Origin: Aliiroseovarius sp. F20344
Lineage (GTDB): Bacteria > Pseudomonadota > Alphaproteobacteria > Rhodobacterales > Rhodobacteraceae
Length of the DNA: 64,000 nt
Direction: 5' to 3'
NCBI RefSeq assembly: GCF_023016155.1
Contig: NZ_JALKBG010000008.1
Span: 622,501 to 686,500 of the forward strand
Shown: positions 33,036 to 41,877 of the stretch, in pieces
Numbering within the stretch: position 1 is the first letter of the stretch
Layout: each line of letters starts with the position of its first letter
Made by a program: the position numbers and the translations under genes
The notes under the pieces: model-generated
Database searches by the model: none
Seen by the model: only the letters and a program-made list of their open reading frames with translations
What the model was told of the DNA's origin: nothing

Positions 33036-34068
33036 GTCGACCTCGCACCGGATTGTCCGGGTTGTCATTGCCGAGAACCCGCCCAAGCGTCTTGATAAGG
33101 CGATTGCGCGCGATGTGCCAGAGGAAGCCAACCTTTCTCGGTCTCGTTTGGCGAAACTGATTGCCGATGGGGCAGTTACGATGGACGGAAAGGTGATGGA
33201 TGACCCGCGCGCAAAGCTTGCAGAAGGGGACACGCTGGATGTTCGCGTACCCGAAGCTGCCGAAAGCCATATCGGTCCGGAAGATATCCCCCTCGACATT
33301 GTTTATGAAGATGACGACCTGATTGTGGTGAACAAGCCCGCTGGCATGGTGGTGCATCCTGCACCGGGAACACCCACCGGGACGTTGGTCAATGCGCTGT
33401 TGCATCACTTTGGTGGTGAACTGTCTGGTGTTGGCGGTGAAAAACGCCCCGGCATTGTGCACCGGATTGACAAAGATACATCCGGCCTTCTGGTGGTCGC
33501 CAAGTCGGATGCGGCCCATCACGGGCTTGCCAAACAATTCGAGGCCCACAGCGCCGAACGCCACTATTTGGCCGTTACCTATGGTGCGCCGGATCAGGCT
33601 GATCCACGTCTGGGCGGAATCAAGGGGGCAAGTTTCGAACGCGGCAACATCCTGAAGGTCACTACGCAACTGGCGCGCCACAAGACGGATCGGCAAAAAC
33701 AGGCGGTTCTGTTTTCGGGCGGACGTCATGCTGTGACCCGAGCACGTATTCTGGAAAGCTTTGGCAGCCCTGCACAGGCCGCATTGATTGAATGCTGGCT
33801 TGAAACCGGGCGCACCCACCAAATTCGCGTGCATATGGCCCATGTCGGTCATGGATTGATCGGCGACCCCACCTATGGCGGTCGTCGGAAGTTGAATGTG
33901 AAAGTGATCGGCGAAGACGCGGTCAGTGCTGCGCGCGCTTTCCCCCGACAGGCGCTCCATGCAGCGACGCTTGGGTTTGCGCATCCGGTGACGGGTGAAA
34001 AACTCAGCTTTGAAGCACCGATCCCAAAGGATATGCTGGGGTTGATTGAAACCCTGCGTGCGGGCTGA
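33034..34068 (+). CDS. rluD: 23S rRNA pseudouridine synthase, RluD/RluA family
   Basis: This 344-residue enzyme isomerises uridines in 23S rRNA (helix 69 in RluD). An N-terminal S4 RNA-binding domain (KRLDKAIARDVPEEANLSRSRLAKLI) precedes the catalytic domain, with the catalytic aspartate in PGIVHRIDKDTSGLLVVAKS (HRIDKDTSG). The NKPAGMVVHPAPG and ETGRTHQIRVHMAHVGHGLIGDPTYGG motifs are also present. ATG 33034 has AGGAG at 8-nt spacing. That ribosome site lies inside the divergent membrane-protein gene, and vice versa. Confidence 0.93.
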   Translation: MSTSHRIVRVVIAENPPKRLDKAIARDVPEEANLSRSRLAKLIADGAVTMDGKVMDDPRAKLAEGDTLDVRVPEAAESHIGPEDIPLDIVYEDDDLIVVNKPAGMVVHPAPGTPTGTLVNALLHHFGGELSGVGGEKRPGIVHRIDKDTSGLLVVAKSDAAHHGLAKQFEAHSAERHYLAVTYGAPDQADPRLGGIKGASFERGNILKVTTQLARHKTDRQKQAVLFSGGRHAVTRARILESFGSPAQAALIECWLETGRTHQIRVHMAHVGHGLIGDPTYGGRRKLNVKVIGEDAVSAARAFPRQALHAATLGFAHPVTGEKLSFEAPIPKDMLGLIETLRAG

Positions 34069-34101
34069 ACCTGCGCGCGACGAGCGTGAGGCATTCTGCC
34101 C

Positions 34102-35547
34102 ATGACAGAGCTTTCCTGGGCCTCTTGGGGTGGGATATGGGCGGTCTTCCTGATCCTCATAGACATTGCCACTGTTGCCCGCGCGGTTACGCGAGAACAT
34201 CGGTCGGCGGCGTCCCGTTTGGCTTGGGTTGTGGTGATCCTATCGCTGCCGCTTGTTGGCGTGATTGCCTATTTCTTTTTGGGGGATACCAGCGCAGACC
34301 GCCGGTCTGACCGAAAGCTCAAGGATCTGCGGCGCGAATTGCCCAAACGCCCGACAGGAACATGGTCACGTCCCGAGCTTCCACTGCTGTATCGTCAGGC
34401 CTTTGCCCGCGCGGCCTCGGTCAACGGGTTCCAGCCAGTGTCGGGTAATCGGGCCGAGGTCACAATTGACAGCAATGAAAGCATGGATTGGCTGGTCGAG
34501 GATATCGATGCAGCCAAGGAACATGTCCATCTGCTTTTCTATATCTGGCTTACGGATGGGAACGGAACGCGGGTTGCCGAGGCACTTATGCGGGCTGCGC
34601 AGCGCGGGGTTACATGCCGGGTGATTGTGGATGGGCTTGGCTCACGTAAGCTGTTGGCGAGCCCCCTTTGGAAGCAAATGAAAGAGGCCGGCGTTGAAAC
34701 GGTCACGGCCTTTGCATTCCGCTTTGCCCCTTTGGCGGCGTTCTTTCGCAGGCTGGATATTCGCAACCACCGCAAGATTATCGTCATTGATCATGACACC
34801 ACCTATGTCGGCAGCCAGAATTGCGCGGATGCGGCATTTATTATCAAGAAGAAGTTCGCACCTTGGGTGGATATGATGATGCGGATCACCGGACCCGTGG
34901 CATGGCAGTCGCAACGCTTGTTTGTCTCGGACTGGATGGTGAATGGGGGCAATGACATCTCGGATATACTGCGGCGCGAAGCACCGGTTGCTGTCGAAGG
35001 ATTTCCTGCGGTTGTTGCGGGAACGGGGCCGAATATTGACGTGCAGGGTGTGCCAGACATGGCGCAAATGCTTCTTGCCAGCGCGCAACATGATGTGGTG
35101 ATCACCACGCCCTACTACGTCCCGTCCGAGGCCCTGCAGCAGCAAATTTGCGCCACCGCCGTGCGTGGCGTGCGCGTGCGCCTGAATGTGCCCGCCAATA
35201 ATGATAGCCACATCGTTGGATTTGCATCGCGCAGTTTCTACCGCGCGCTTTTAAAGGCAGGGGTTGAAATTCACGAGTTCCAGCCCGGTCTGCTGCACGC
35301 AAAGCTGATGACTGTGGACGGGCAGGCGGCGATGTTGGGATCAGCCAATCTGGATCGGCGCAGTTTCGATCTGAACTATGAAAACAGTATGATGCTGGTC
35401 GATCGCGCGACAGTTGGCGAGCTGGTGGCAAAGCAAGAGGTTTTCCTGAATGCGTCTTTGTCCGTCGATCGCGAGAAAGTGGAAAGCTGGTCGGTGACTC
35501 GTCGCGTGTTGATCAATTCTGTCGGGATGATGGCCCCATTGTTGTAA
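34102..35547 (+). CDS. cls: Cardiolipin synthase (phospholipase D family)
   Basis: This 481-residue enzyme makes cardiolipin from phosphatidylglycerol at the inner membrane. Two N-terminal membrane helices (about residues 8-27 and 40-60) precede two phospholipase D HKD motifs: HRKIIVIDHDTTYVGSQN (about residue 225) and HAKLMTVDGQAAMLGSANLD (about residue 395). Both have full HxKx4D sets. It follows rluD by 33 bp on the same strand. A short GTGCAA/TTGCAC hairpin (35549-35564) lies just beyond the stop. Confidence 0.93.
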   Translation: MTELSWASWGGIWAVFLILIDIATVARAVTREHRSAASRLAWVVVILSLPLVGVIAYFFLGDTSADRRSDRKLKDLRRELPKRPTGTWSRPELPLLYRQAFARAASVNGFQPVSGNRAEVTIDSNESMDWLVEDIDAAKEHVHLLFYIWLTDGNGTRVAEALMRAAQRGVTCRVIVDGLGSRKLLASPLWKQMKEAGVETVTAFAFRFAPLAAFFRRLDIRNHRKIIVIDHDTTYVGSQNCADAAFIIKKKFAPWVDMMMRITGPVAWQSQRLFVSDWMVNGGNDISDILRREAPVAVEGFPAVVAGTGPNIDVQGVPDMAQMLLASAQHDVVITTPYYVPSEALQQQICATAVRGVRVRLNVPANNDSHIVGFASRSFYRALLKAGVEIHEFQPGLLHAKLMTVDGQAAMLGSANLDRRSFDLNYENSMMLVDRATVGELVAKQEVFLNASLSVDREKVESWSVTRRVLINSVGMMAPLL

Positions 35548-35647
35548 TGTGCAACTTTTTGCACGAGCGCGTGAGGTTTCATGACATGGGCTTCACATCG
35601 CCGAAGCAGAGGTTCATATCTTGTTCACATTTTTCGGCGACACCCCT

Positions 35648-35675
35648 CTTGAATTCGCCATGTTAGCGCTTATCT
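35648..35675 (+). promoter_or_regulatory. Heat-shock (RpoH-type) promoter of rpoH
   Basis: CTTG (35648-35651), exactly 17 bp, then CTTATCT (35669-35675) matches the alphaproteobacterial sigma32 consensus (CTTG-N17-CYTATNT). The -35 region is extended as CCTCTTGAA. It lies 52 bp before the rpoH ATG and would give positive autoregulation. Confidence 0.75.
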
Positions 35676-35726
35676 CGATGTTAAGCCCTTAAACATGAGG
35701 GGACAGGACAGGAGAAGTTTGCCACT

Positions 35727-36623
35727 ATGAGCAACTACAAAAATTTACCGGCCCCGACGCCAGAAGGCGGTTTGAACCGCTATCTTCAGGACATCCGGAA
35801 GTTTCCGATGCTTGAGCCGGAAGAGGAATACATGCTGGCCAAACGCTGGGCCGACCACCAAGACCGTGATGCGGCGCACCAGATGGTGAACTCGCATCTA
35901 CGTTTGGCGGCCAAGATCGCTATGGGTTATCGCGGCTATGGCCTTCCGCAGGCGGAAGTCATTTCCGAAGCCAATGTTGGCTTGATGCAGGCCGTAAAAC
36001 GGTTTGACCCGGAAAAAGGGTTCCGTCTGGCGACCTATGCGATGTGGTGGATCCGTGCCTCGATCCAGGAATACATCCTGCGGTCTTGGTCGCTGGTGAA
36101 GCTTGGAACGACCTCGGCGCAGAAGAAGCTTTTCTTCAACCTGCGTAAGGCGAAAGCACGCATCGGTGCGCTTGAAGATGGCGACCTACGCCCGGAAAAC
36201 GTTCAAAGGATCGCTCAGGATCTGAACGTGACCGAAGAGGAAGTGATTTCCATGAACCGCCGTATGTCGGGCGGGGATGCGTCGCTGAACGCCACGGTTT
36301 CTGCCGATGGTGAAGGTGCAATGCAATGGCAGGATTGGCTGGAAGATGAAGATGCTGATCAGGCTGGAGATTACGCTGAAACCGACGAGCTGAATGTTCG
36401 TCGCGAGCTTCTGGCGCAGGCTATGGAGGTTCTGAATGACCGCGAAAAGGATATTCTGACCCAACGCCGTTTGCAGGACAAACCTGTGACGCTTGAGGAT
36501 CTGTCGGGCGTCTATGACGTCAGCCGTGAACGCATCCGTCAGATCGAGGTTCGTGCATTTGAAAAGCTGCAAAAGCGCATGCAGGAACTCGCTTCGGAAA
36601 AGGGTCTTCTCGAAGAAGCTTGA
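35727..36623 (+). CDS. rpoH: RNA polymerase heat-shock sigma factor RpoH (sigma32)
   Basis: This 298-residue group 3-type sigma-70 factor has region 1.2/2 (LNRYLQDIRKFPMLEPEEEYMLAKRW to TYAMWWIRASIQEYILRSWSLVKLGTT), the RpoH-specific box QKKLFFNLRKAKARI that binds core and chaperones, and region 4.2 (TLEDLSGVYDVSRERIRQIEVRAFEKLQKRM). Alphaproteobacteria often have two RpoH proteins; which one this is cannot be decided here. Its own sigma32-type promoter lies upstream, and a strong terminator follows. Confidence 0.96.
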   Translation: MSNYKNLPAPTPEGGLNRYLQDIRKFPMLEPEEEYMLAKRWADHQDRDAAHQMVNSHLRLAAKIAMGYRGYGLPQAEVISEANVGLMQAVKRFDPEKGFRLATYAMWWIRASIQEYILRSWSLVKLGTTSAQKKLFFNLRKAKARIGALEDGDLRPENVQRIAQDLNVTEEEVISMNRRMSGGDASLNATVSADGEGAMQWQDWLEDEDADQAGDYAETDELNVRRELLAQAMEVLNDREKDILTQRRLQDKPVTLEDLSGVYDVSRERIRQIEVRAFEKLQKRMQELASEKGLLEEA

Positions 36624-36644
36624 TCCCGGCAACAAAGAATGATC

Positions 36645-36675
36645 GGCCCTGCGCAATTGCGTGGGGCCTTTTTTT
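36645..36675 (+). terminator. Terminator of rpoH
   Basis: A near-palindromic hairpin from GGCCCTGCGCAA to TTGCGTGGGGCC is followed by seven or more T residues on the plus strand, 21 bp after the rpoH stop. Confidence 0.9.
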
Positions 36676-36697
36676 GTGGGCGCGCTCCGGCTGGAGC

Positions 36698-37492
36698 TTA
36701 AGCCAACACAGGCTCGATCTGAAGAGGTCCAAGAGCGTCCAAGACCTTGTGAACATCGTCACGGACTTGAAGATCAGGGCAGATTGCCTCGACCGGCAGT
36801 TCAGGCATGCGCAGGGCAATCCGACGCCATTCATGCAGCAATACAAGGCGTAAGGCGTTGCGGTCTAACGTTGTAAGACCTGTCAGTTCTTCACCTGAAA
36901 GCCGCGAGATCGCAGTTTGCAACAGCTTGATGTCATCTCGCAATTTCTGCGGCGCCAAGTGCTGCCTCACCCAATCAGGCAGCGCAATATCGGTGTCGGA
37001 AAATGAAAGGGCATCAGGCAGAGTCGGCGGGGCGCCTGCGCCCAGAAAGACGCCCGGCGTCAGCTCGTGGAAGCCTTTGGCCATCAATGCATCAAAACTG
37101 CTATCGTCGTTGACCTGAGGTGCAAGTGCGATCAAATGCCATTGGGTCGGTGCAGGGCGCGCAGGCCCATAGACGCGGTCCGCAACCGCCTGCGTTTGCG
37201 CGCGCCCATCCTGTGAAAGGTGGTAGACCGATTGCCGGCCATAACGGGTGCTTTCAATCCATCCGTCTTTGCGCAGACGGTGAAGTGCCACACGCGTGGC
37301 TTCGGGACGGATGCCAAGGGATGACAGAATTTGCCCCAATGCCTGACCGGAAACGCCCGAGGCTTTGGCTTCAGGCGCGCCCATCACGGTCAGGTCCCCC
37401 ATCAAGGTGATGATCACCGACCACACGCGCAAATCACTGCTGTCGCGCAGATGCGCCAGAATGTCTTGAAGCGGGTCGGTTTGAGCCATCAT
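36698..37492 (-). CDS. paaX: PaaX-family repressor
   Basis: This 264-residue GntR-like winged-helix repressor of phenylacetate degradation normally releases DNA on binding phenylacetyl-CoA. The N-terminal wHTH is in LTVMGAPEAKASGVSGQALGQILSSLGIRPEATRVALHRLRKDGWI (residues 35-80). The PaaX middle and C-terminal domains follow (RLSGEELTGLTTLDRNALRLVLLHEWRRIALRMPELP). It is the last gene of the paa run, starting 4 bp after the paaZ stop, so it would be co-transcribed with its targets. Confidence 0.9.
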   Translation of the reverse strand: MMAQTDPLQDILAHLRDSSDLRVWSVIITLMGDLTVMGAPEAKASGVSGQALGQILSSLGIRPEATRVALHRLRKDGWIESTRYGRQSVYHLSQDGRAQTQAVADRVYGPARPAPTQWHLIALAPQVNDDSSFDALMAKGFHELTPGVFLGAGAPPTLPDALSFSDTDIALPDWVRQHLAPQKLRDDIKLLQTAISRLSGEELTGLTTLDRNALRLVLLHEWRRIALRMPELPVEAICPDLQVRDDVHKVLDALGPLQIEPVLA

Positions 37493-37496
37493 GTCC

Positions 37497-39524
37497 TCAA
37501 TAGGCGTTCATGGTCAGCAGTTCGTATTCCGCCACAAGCTCGTCATCCTGATTGGTCAGTGTTACGTGCCAGCGTACCTCGCCATACTCGTCTGTGCGGC
37601 GCGTTTTGGCCTTCACGGTCAAGCGGACTTTCATACTGTCGCCAGCCTCGACTGGTTTCATGAAGCGTAGGTTATCAAGGCCTGTGTTGGCCAGAACGGG
37701 GCCTTCGTTGGGCTCGACGAAAAGGCCTGCGGCGAAGGACAGCAGCAGATAGCCATGCGCCACACGATCTGGGAAGAACGGGTTTCGCTTGGCCGCTTCG
37801 CTGTCCATATGCGCATAGAACGTGTCGCCGGTGAAAGTGGCGAAATGCTCGATATCGTCCAGCGTGATCTCGCGCGATTTGGTGTGCAGCGTCTCGCCGA
37901 TCGAAAGCTCGCCAAACTTGCGTGTGAACGGGTGGGCAGGGCCTTTGATCTCGGCAGCACCCGGCACCCAGCGCCCACCGATCGAGGTCAGAATGTCAGG
38001 GCTGCCCTGAATGGCGGTACGCTGCATATAGTGCAGCACGCCACGCACGCCGCCCATTTCCTCACCACCGCCAGCACGACCCGGGCCGCCATGCACCATG
38101 TGGGGCAGGGGCGATCCGTGACCGGTCGATTCCTTCATTGAGGTGGCGTTGTTGAAATAAAGACGCCCGTGGAAGGCACCGGCACCCATGGCAACTTCGC
38201 GTGCGACGTCGCCCGAACCCGTGATGACCGAGGCTACCAGAGAGCCTTCACCCTTGTTTGCCAATTCAATGGCGTGGGCAATGTCGCGGTATCCCATGAT
38301 GGTCGACACGGGGCCGAACGCCTCGCATTCATGCACGATGGTGGCGGTGTCTGGGGTTTCGCAGTGAAACAGCATCGGCTTTACAAACGCGCCCGGATCA
38401 ACGTCGCCTTCGAAATCGATATCATCCGGGTTGCCATAGACCAAATTGCTTTCCGATCCGATGGCGGCGGCTTTCTGTAACACGTCTGTTTTCTGGCCTG
38501 CGGACACCAGCGCCCCCATGCGCACGCCTTCAGCACGCGGGTCACCGATTACGGTTTTGTCCAGACGGGCCGAGAGTGCCTCGATCACATTTTGAACCTG
38601 TGCTTCGGGTGCGATGATGCGGCGAATGGCGGTACATTTCTGACCGGCCTTCGTGGTCATCTCGCGGTGCACCTCTTTGATAAAGAGATCAAATTCGGGG
38701 GTTTCAGGCGTGACGTCCGGGCCCAGTATGGAGGCGTTCAAACTGTCCTGTTCAGCCACAAAACGGACCGAATTTTTCAGGATGTTCGGGTTTGATCGCA
38801 GCATCGACGCGGTCTGCGCGGATCCGGTGAAGCTGACGATATCCTGCGGACCAAGACGGTCTAGAAGGTCGCCCGTGCCGCCCGAGATCAACTGCAACGC
38901 GCCCTCGGGCAGGATGCCGCTGTCCAGCATGATGCGCACGGCGGCTTCAGTCACGTAGGACGTTGCCGTGGCGGGTTTCACGATGGCAGGGACACCTGCC
39001 AGCAGCGTTGGGGCCAGCTTCTCCAACATGCCCCAAACTGGGAAGTTGAAGGCGTTGATATGTACGGCCACACCTTGCAGGGGCGTTGCGATATGCATGC
39101 CCATGAAGGTTCCGTGGCGCGATAGCTGCTCAAGCTCGCCATCGATATAGATCTTGCCATCTGGCATCTCGCGGCGGCCTTTGGAGGCGAAGACGAATAC
39201 GGTGCCGACACCGCCGTCGATGTCGATCATATGGTCCGATTGCGTGGCGCCCGTGTCGAAGCTGAGGTCGTAGAGTTCTTGCTTGTGGTTGCCCAGATGC
39301 ATCGCCAGCGCTTTCAGCATCTTGGCGCGGTCATGAAAACCCATCTCGCGCAGGGCTGGGCCGCCCACATCGCGCGCATAATCGATCATCGCCTGCATAT
39401 CCAGATCTGCGCCACCCGCTTCTGCGATCTGCGCGCCAGTGATGGCCGAGGCGATGGGGCGGGCATTTGCGCCCGGTGCAATCCATTGACCAGCCGCGAA
39501 GCTGGAGACTTTCATCAGGGTCAT
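37497..39524 (-). CDS. paaZ: Bifunctional oxepin-CoA hydrolase / dehydrosuberyl-CoA semialdehyde dehydrogenase
   Basis: This 675-residue two-domain ring-opening enzyme acts after ring epoxidation of phenylacetyl-CoA. The N-terminal aldehyde dehydrogenase (about 1-520) has the [15 protein letters not shown] nucleotide loop, the glutamate in [14 protein letters not shown] and the catalytic cysteine in [12 protein letters not shown] (about residue 295). The C-terminal MaoC-like hydratase (about 530-675) has [19 protein letters not shown] with the catalytic Asp/His pair and [13 protein letters not shown]. Both active sites look intact. It is downstream of the PaaA-like gene and upstream of paaX. 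Confidence 0.95.
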   Translation of the reverse strand: MTLMKVSSFAAGQWIAPGANARPIASAITGAQIAEAGGADLDMQAMIDYARDVGGPALREMGFHDRAKMLKALAMHLGNHKQELYDLSFDTGATQSDHMIDIDGGVGTVFVFASKGRREMPDGKIYIDGELEQLSRHGTFMGMHIATPLQGVAVHINAFNFPVWGMLEKLAPTLLAGVPAIVKPATATSYVTEAAVRIMLDSGILPEGALQLISGGTGDLLDRLGPQDIVSFTGSAQTASMLRSNPNILKNSVRFVAEQDSLNASILGPDVTPETPEFDLFIKEVHREMTTKAGQKCTAIRRIIAPEAQVQNVIEALSARLDKTVIGDPRAEGVRMGALVSAGQKTDVLQKAAAIGSESNLVYGNPDDIDFEGDVDPGAFVKPMLFHCETPDTATIVHECEAFGPVSTIMGYRDIAHAIELANKGEGSLVASVITGSGDVAREVAMGAGAFHGRLYFNNATSMKESTGHGSPLPHMVHGGPGRAGGGEEMGGVRGVLHYMQRTAIQGSPDILTSIGGRWVPGAAEIKGPAHPFTRKFGELSIGETLHTKSREITLDDIEHFATFTGDTFYAHMDSEAAKRNPFFPDRVAHGYLLLSFAAGLFVEPNEGPVLANTGLDNLRFMKPVEAGDSMKVRLTVKAKTRRTDEYGEVRWHVTLTNQDDELVAEYELLTMNAY

Positions 39525-39560
39525 ACTTAGTCCTCTGTTCGCAAAATCGTTGGGCGGCGC

Positions 39561-40319
39561 TTAAGGCGCGCTAAGGCCCAATTTGTTCAAAGTGGTGGCG
39601 GCAGCTGCTTCCCATTCCTCGCGCAGTTCCGCGTTGGTGGAGTGGCGCAGGCCGAAGGCTTGAAGCTGGCTGGCGCGGGTCGACACATCTTTGCCGAAGC
39701 TCGCAGCCACGCGGGGCCACCAATAGTCGACGCTGGCTTGCAGGTCGGCTTTGTCTGTGCCGGTCTCGATCAACCGTTCAATGCCCTCAGCGGCCAGTTC
39801 GGCGTGGCGGGCTTCAACAGGGCCAACGGCGCGGAAGGCTTCGGCCAAAGGTGCATAAGACACACGTTTAAACTCGCTCATCTGCACACCCACGGCCAAA
39901 CCCATCAGCAGGTTCATGACCACGGCGTCGGACCAGCCCCGCATCGGATAGTTGAAGACCGACAGGCGCATGTCAGTGTCGGTGCGCGTGGTTCCAATAT
40001 CTGCGTCACGTTCCAGACGATCGGTCCACGGATGGTGGTTGGCGTAACGTGCGGTGTTGGCACCAAAATCGCCCATGATCGTCAACACCTTGTCGGCATT
40101 GTCGGTCTTTTCCAACACGATCTTCGCGGCGGCGATGCGTTCTTTGATGCCCGGGCCGTCATTGATGATGTCGGCAAAGCCCGCAGCCCCAGCCAGCGCG
40201 CTGTCCACAAAGGTGGCCATTAGGCGCATCAGCTCGGCGCGGTAGCGCGCGGGGACGTTTTCGGGGTTGGTCAGGACACCGCCCTGAGCCAGATATTCGG
40301 TGATGCTCATATCAGACAT
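39561..40319 (-). CDS. PaaA/PaaC-like protein of the ring-epoxidase family, role unknown
   Basis: This 252-residue ferritin-like protein belongs to the phenylacetic acid catabolic family (PaaA/PaaC fold), additional to the complete paaABCDE set. The stretch FNYPMRGWSDAVVMNLLMG aligns with [19 protein letters not shown] of PaaA. Of the PaaA di-iron motifs, the second ExxH is kept (VEARH), but the first, DEAGH in PaaA, appears as LEKTD here, so metal binding may be changed. AAGGAG precedes ATG 40319. It lies between paaE and paaZ in the operon, and may be a structural or protective partner of the epoxidase. Conservation of this arrangement was not checked. Confidence 0.75.
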   Translation of the reverse strand: MSDMSITEYLAQGGVLTNPENVPARYRAELMRLMATFVDSALAGAAGFADIINDGPGIKERIAAAKIVLEKTDNADKVLTIMGDFGANTARYANHHPWTDRLERDADIGTTRTDTDMRLSVFNYPMRGWSDAVVMNLLMGLAVGVQMSEFKRVSYAPLAEAFRAVGPVEARHAELAAEGIERLIETGTDKADLQASVDYWWPRVAASFGKDVSTRASQLQAFGLRHSTNAELREEWEAAAATTLNKLGLSAP

Positions 40320-40329
40320 AGGGGTCTCC

Positions 40330-41394
40330 TTATTGGTCGAAATCGACGACGACTTTGCCCGAGCGGGCATAGGATTGGCAGGACAGGACATAGCCTTTCT
40401 CGACCTCGTAATCTTCGAGCGCGTGGTTGGTGATCATATCCACGTCGCCTTCCAGAATCTTGCAGCGGCAGGTCGAGCAGACACCGGCCTTACAGGCATA
40501 CGGCGCGTCCATGTCGTTGGCCAATGCCGCGTCCAGTATCGAGGTCTCGGCGTCCATGGTAATGGTGCGGCTGGCCCCGTCCATCGAGATCACGGCCTCG
40601 ATGCCGTCACCGCTGACTGCTGACTTGCTGGCGGCTTTCTTGGCAGCGCGTCCCGGTTGCGAAGATACGAATAGTTCGAACTTGATCTGTGCGTCGTCCA
40701 ACCCGTGATCACGCAGCGCCTTAGCGATGCCCAGCATCATCGGTTCGGGACCACAGATGAAGGCGGTGTCGACGGATTTGATGTCGATCCAGTTCTTAAA
40801 GAGCGCGGCGCATTTCGCTTCGTCCACCAACCCGGTGAACAGGTCGATCTCTTGCGCGTCGCTTTCCAGAATATGGATCACATTGAAGCGGCCCATATAG
40901 CGGTTTTTCAGGTCTTCCAGTTCCTCGCGGAACATGATCGTGGTCACGGCCTTGTTGGCATAGACCAGCGTGAATTCCGACTGCGGTTCACGCGCCAGTG
41001 TGGTCTTGATGATCGACAGAACCGGCGTGATACCCGACCCGCCTGCAAAGCCCAGATAGTGGCGGTTGGTGGTCGCGTCGAGCGGGATGTGGAAGTTCCC
41101 CATAGGGGGCATGGCTTCGATGCTCGCGCCCGTCGACAGCTCTTCATTGGCCCATGTGGAAAACGCGCCGCCATCGACACGTTTGATGCCCACCTGCAGC
41201 TTGCCGTCGTCCAGACCCGAACAGATCGAGTAGGAGCGGCGCAATTCCTGCCCGTCAAAGTCGCGACGGAAAGTGATGTATTGGCCTTGGGTGAAGTCAA
41301 AGGCTTCTGGGTCGTCAGGGGTCAATGTCACCACCACCGCGTCGCGGATGGTTTTCTGGATGTCGATCACGGTAAGGCTGTGGAAGCGCGCCAT
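40330..41394 (-). CDS. paaE: Phenylacetyl-CoA epoxidase reductase PaaE
   Basis: This 354-residue iron-sulfur flavoprotein passes electrons from NADPH to the PaaABC epoxidase. The FAD domain (residues 5-105) has RRSYSICSG, the NAD domain has FAGGSGITPVLSI and AFICGPEPMM, and the C-terminal plant-type [2Fe-2S] ferredoxin domain has CKAGVCSTCRCKILEG and a final cysteine in VLSCQSYA. The ATG at 41394 has GAGGAG upstream. It is 20 bp downstream of paaD. Confidence 0.95.
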   Translation of the reverse strand: MARFHSLTVIDIQKTIRDAVVVTLTPDDPEAFDFTQGQYITFRRDFDGQELRRSYSICSGLDDGKLQVGIKRVDGGAFSTWANEELSTGASIEAMPPMGNFHIPLDATTNRHYLGFAGGSGITPVLSIIKTTLAREPQSEFTLVYANKAVTTIMFREELEDLKNRYMGRFNVIHILESDAQEIDLFTGLVDEAKCAALFKNWIDIKSVDTAFICGPEPMMLGIAKALRDHGLDDAQIKFELFVSSQPGRAAKKAASKSAVSGDGIEAVISMDGASRTITMDAETSILDAALANDMDAPYACKAGVCSTCRCKILEGDVDMITNHALEDYEVEKGYVLSCQSYARSGKVVVDFDQ

Positions 41395-41414
41395 TTTGGG
41401 TCTCCTCAATGCAG

Positions 41415-41876
41415 TCAGATGCACTTGAAATAGTCGAAGGGTTCAAGGCAGTCGCGGCATCGCCAGAGCGCCTTGCAGGGGGTCGAGCCGAATTGGCTGG
41501 TGCGTTCCAGATTATGGCCGCCGCAATTGGGGCAACGTTCTGGTTCGCCTTTGGGCGAGGGCGGGGCGATGCCGTATTCTTCAAGCTTCGCCTTACCCTT
41601 TTCCGACAGCCAGTCGGTGGTCCATGGAGGGGACAATTGCTGTGTCAGGGTCAGCTTCTCGATCCCGCGGTCGCGCAACGCGGTTTCGATGTCGATGTTG
41701 ATGATCGACGTGGCGGGGCAGCCGGAATAGGTGGGGGTGACAGCGACATTCAGCATGTCGCCCTCCCACCGAACATCCCGGATGATGCCCAGATCCACCA
41801 ACGAGATCACAGGGATCTCGGGGTCGGGCACCTGGTCCAGCCAGTCCCAGATCGTATCAACTGACGGCTGCCCCAT
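41415..41876 (-). CDS. paaD: Phenylacetyl-CoA epoxidase maturation protein PaaD
   Basis: This 153-residue protein is of the MIP18/DUF59 type (DPEIPVISLVDLGIIRDVRWEGD, residues 17-40), with the conserved cysteine in TYSGCPATSIINIDIE. A C-terminal zinc-ribbon-like part has four or more cysteines (RCPNCGGHN and WRCRDCLEPFDYFKC). PaaD is needed for an active epoxidase and probably helps metal-cofactor assembly. It starts 1 bp after the paaC stop. Confidence 0.93.
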   Translation of the reverse strand: MGQPSVDTIWDWLDQVPDPEIPVISLVDLGIIRDVRWEGDMLNVAVTPTYSGCPATSIINIDIETALRDRGIEKLTLTQQLSPPWTTDWLSEKGKAKLEEYGIAPPSPKGEPERCPNCGGHNLERTSQFGSTPCKALWRCRDCLEPFDYFKCI

Positions 41877-41877
41877 C

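Noticed and set aside
33028-34200. 390-codon minus-strand frame opposite rluD
   Set aside because: It is the antisense of a well-supported pseudouridine synthase and has no ribosome site or domain.
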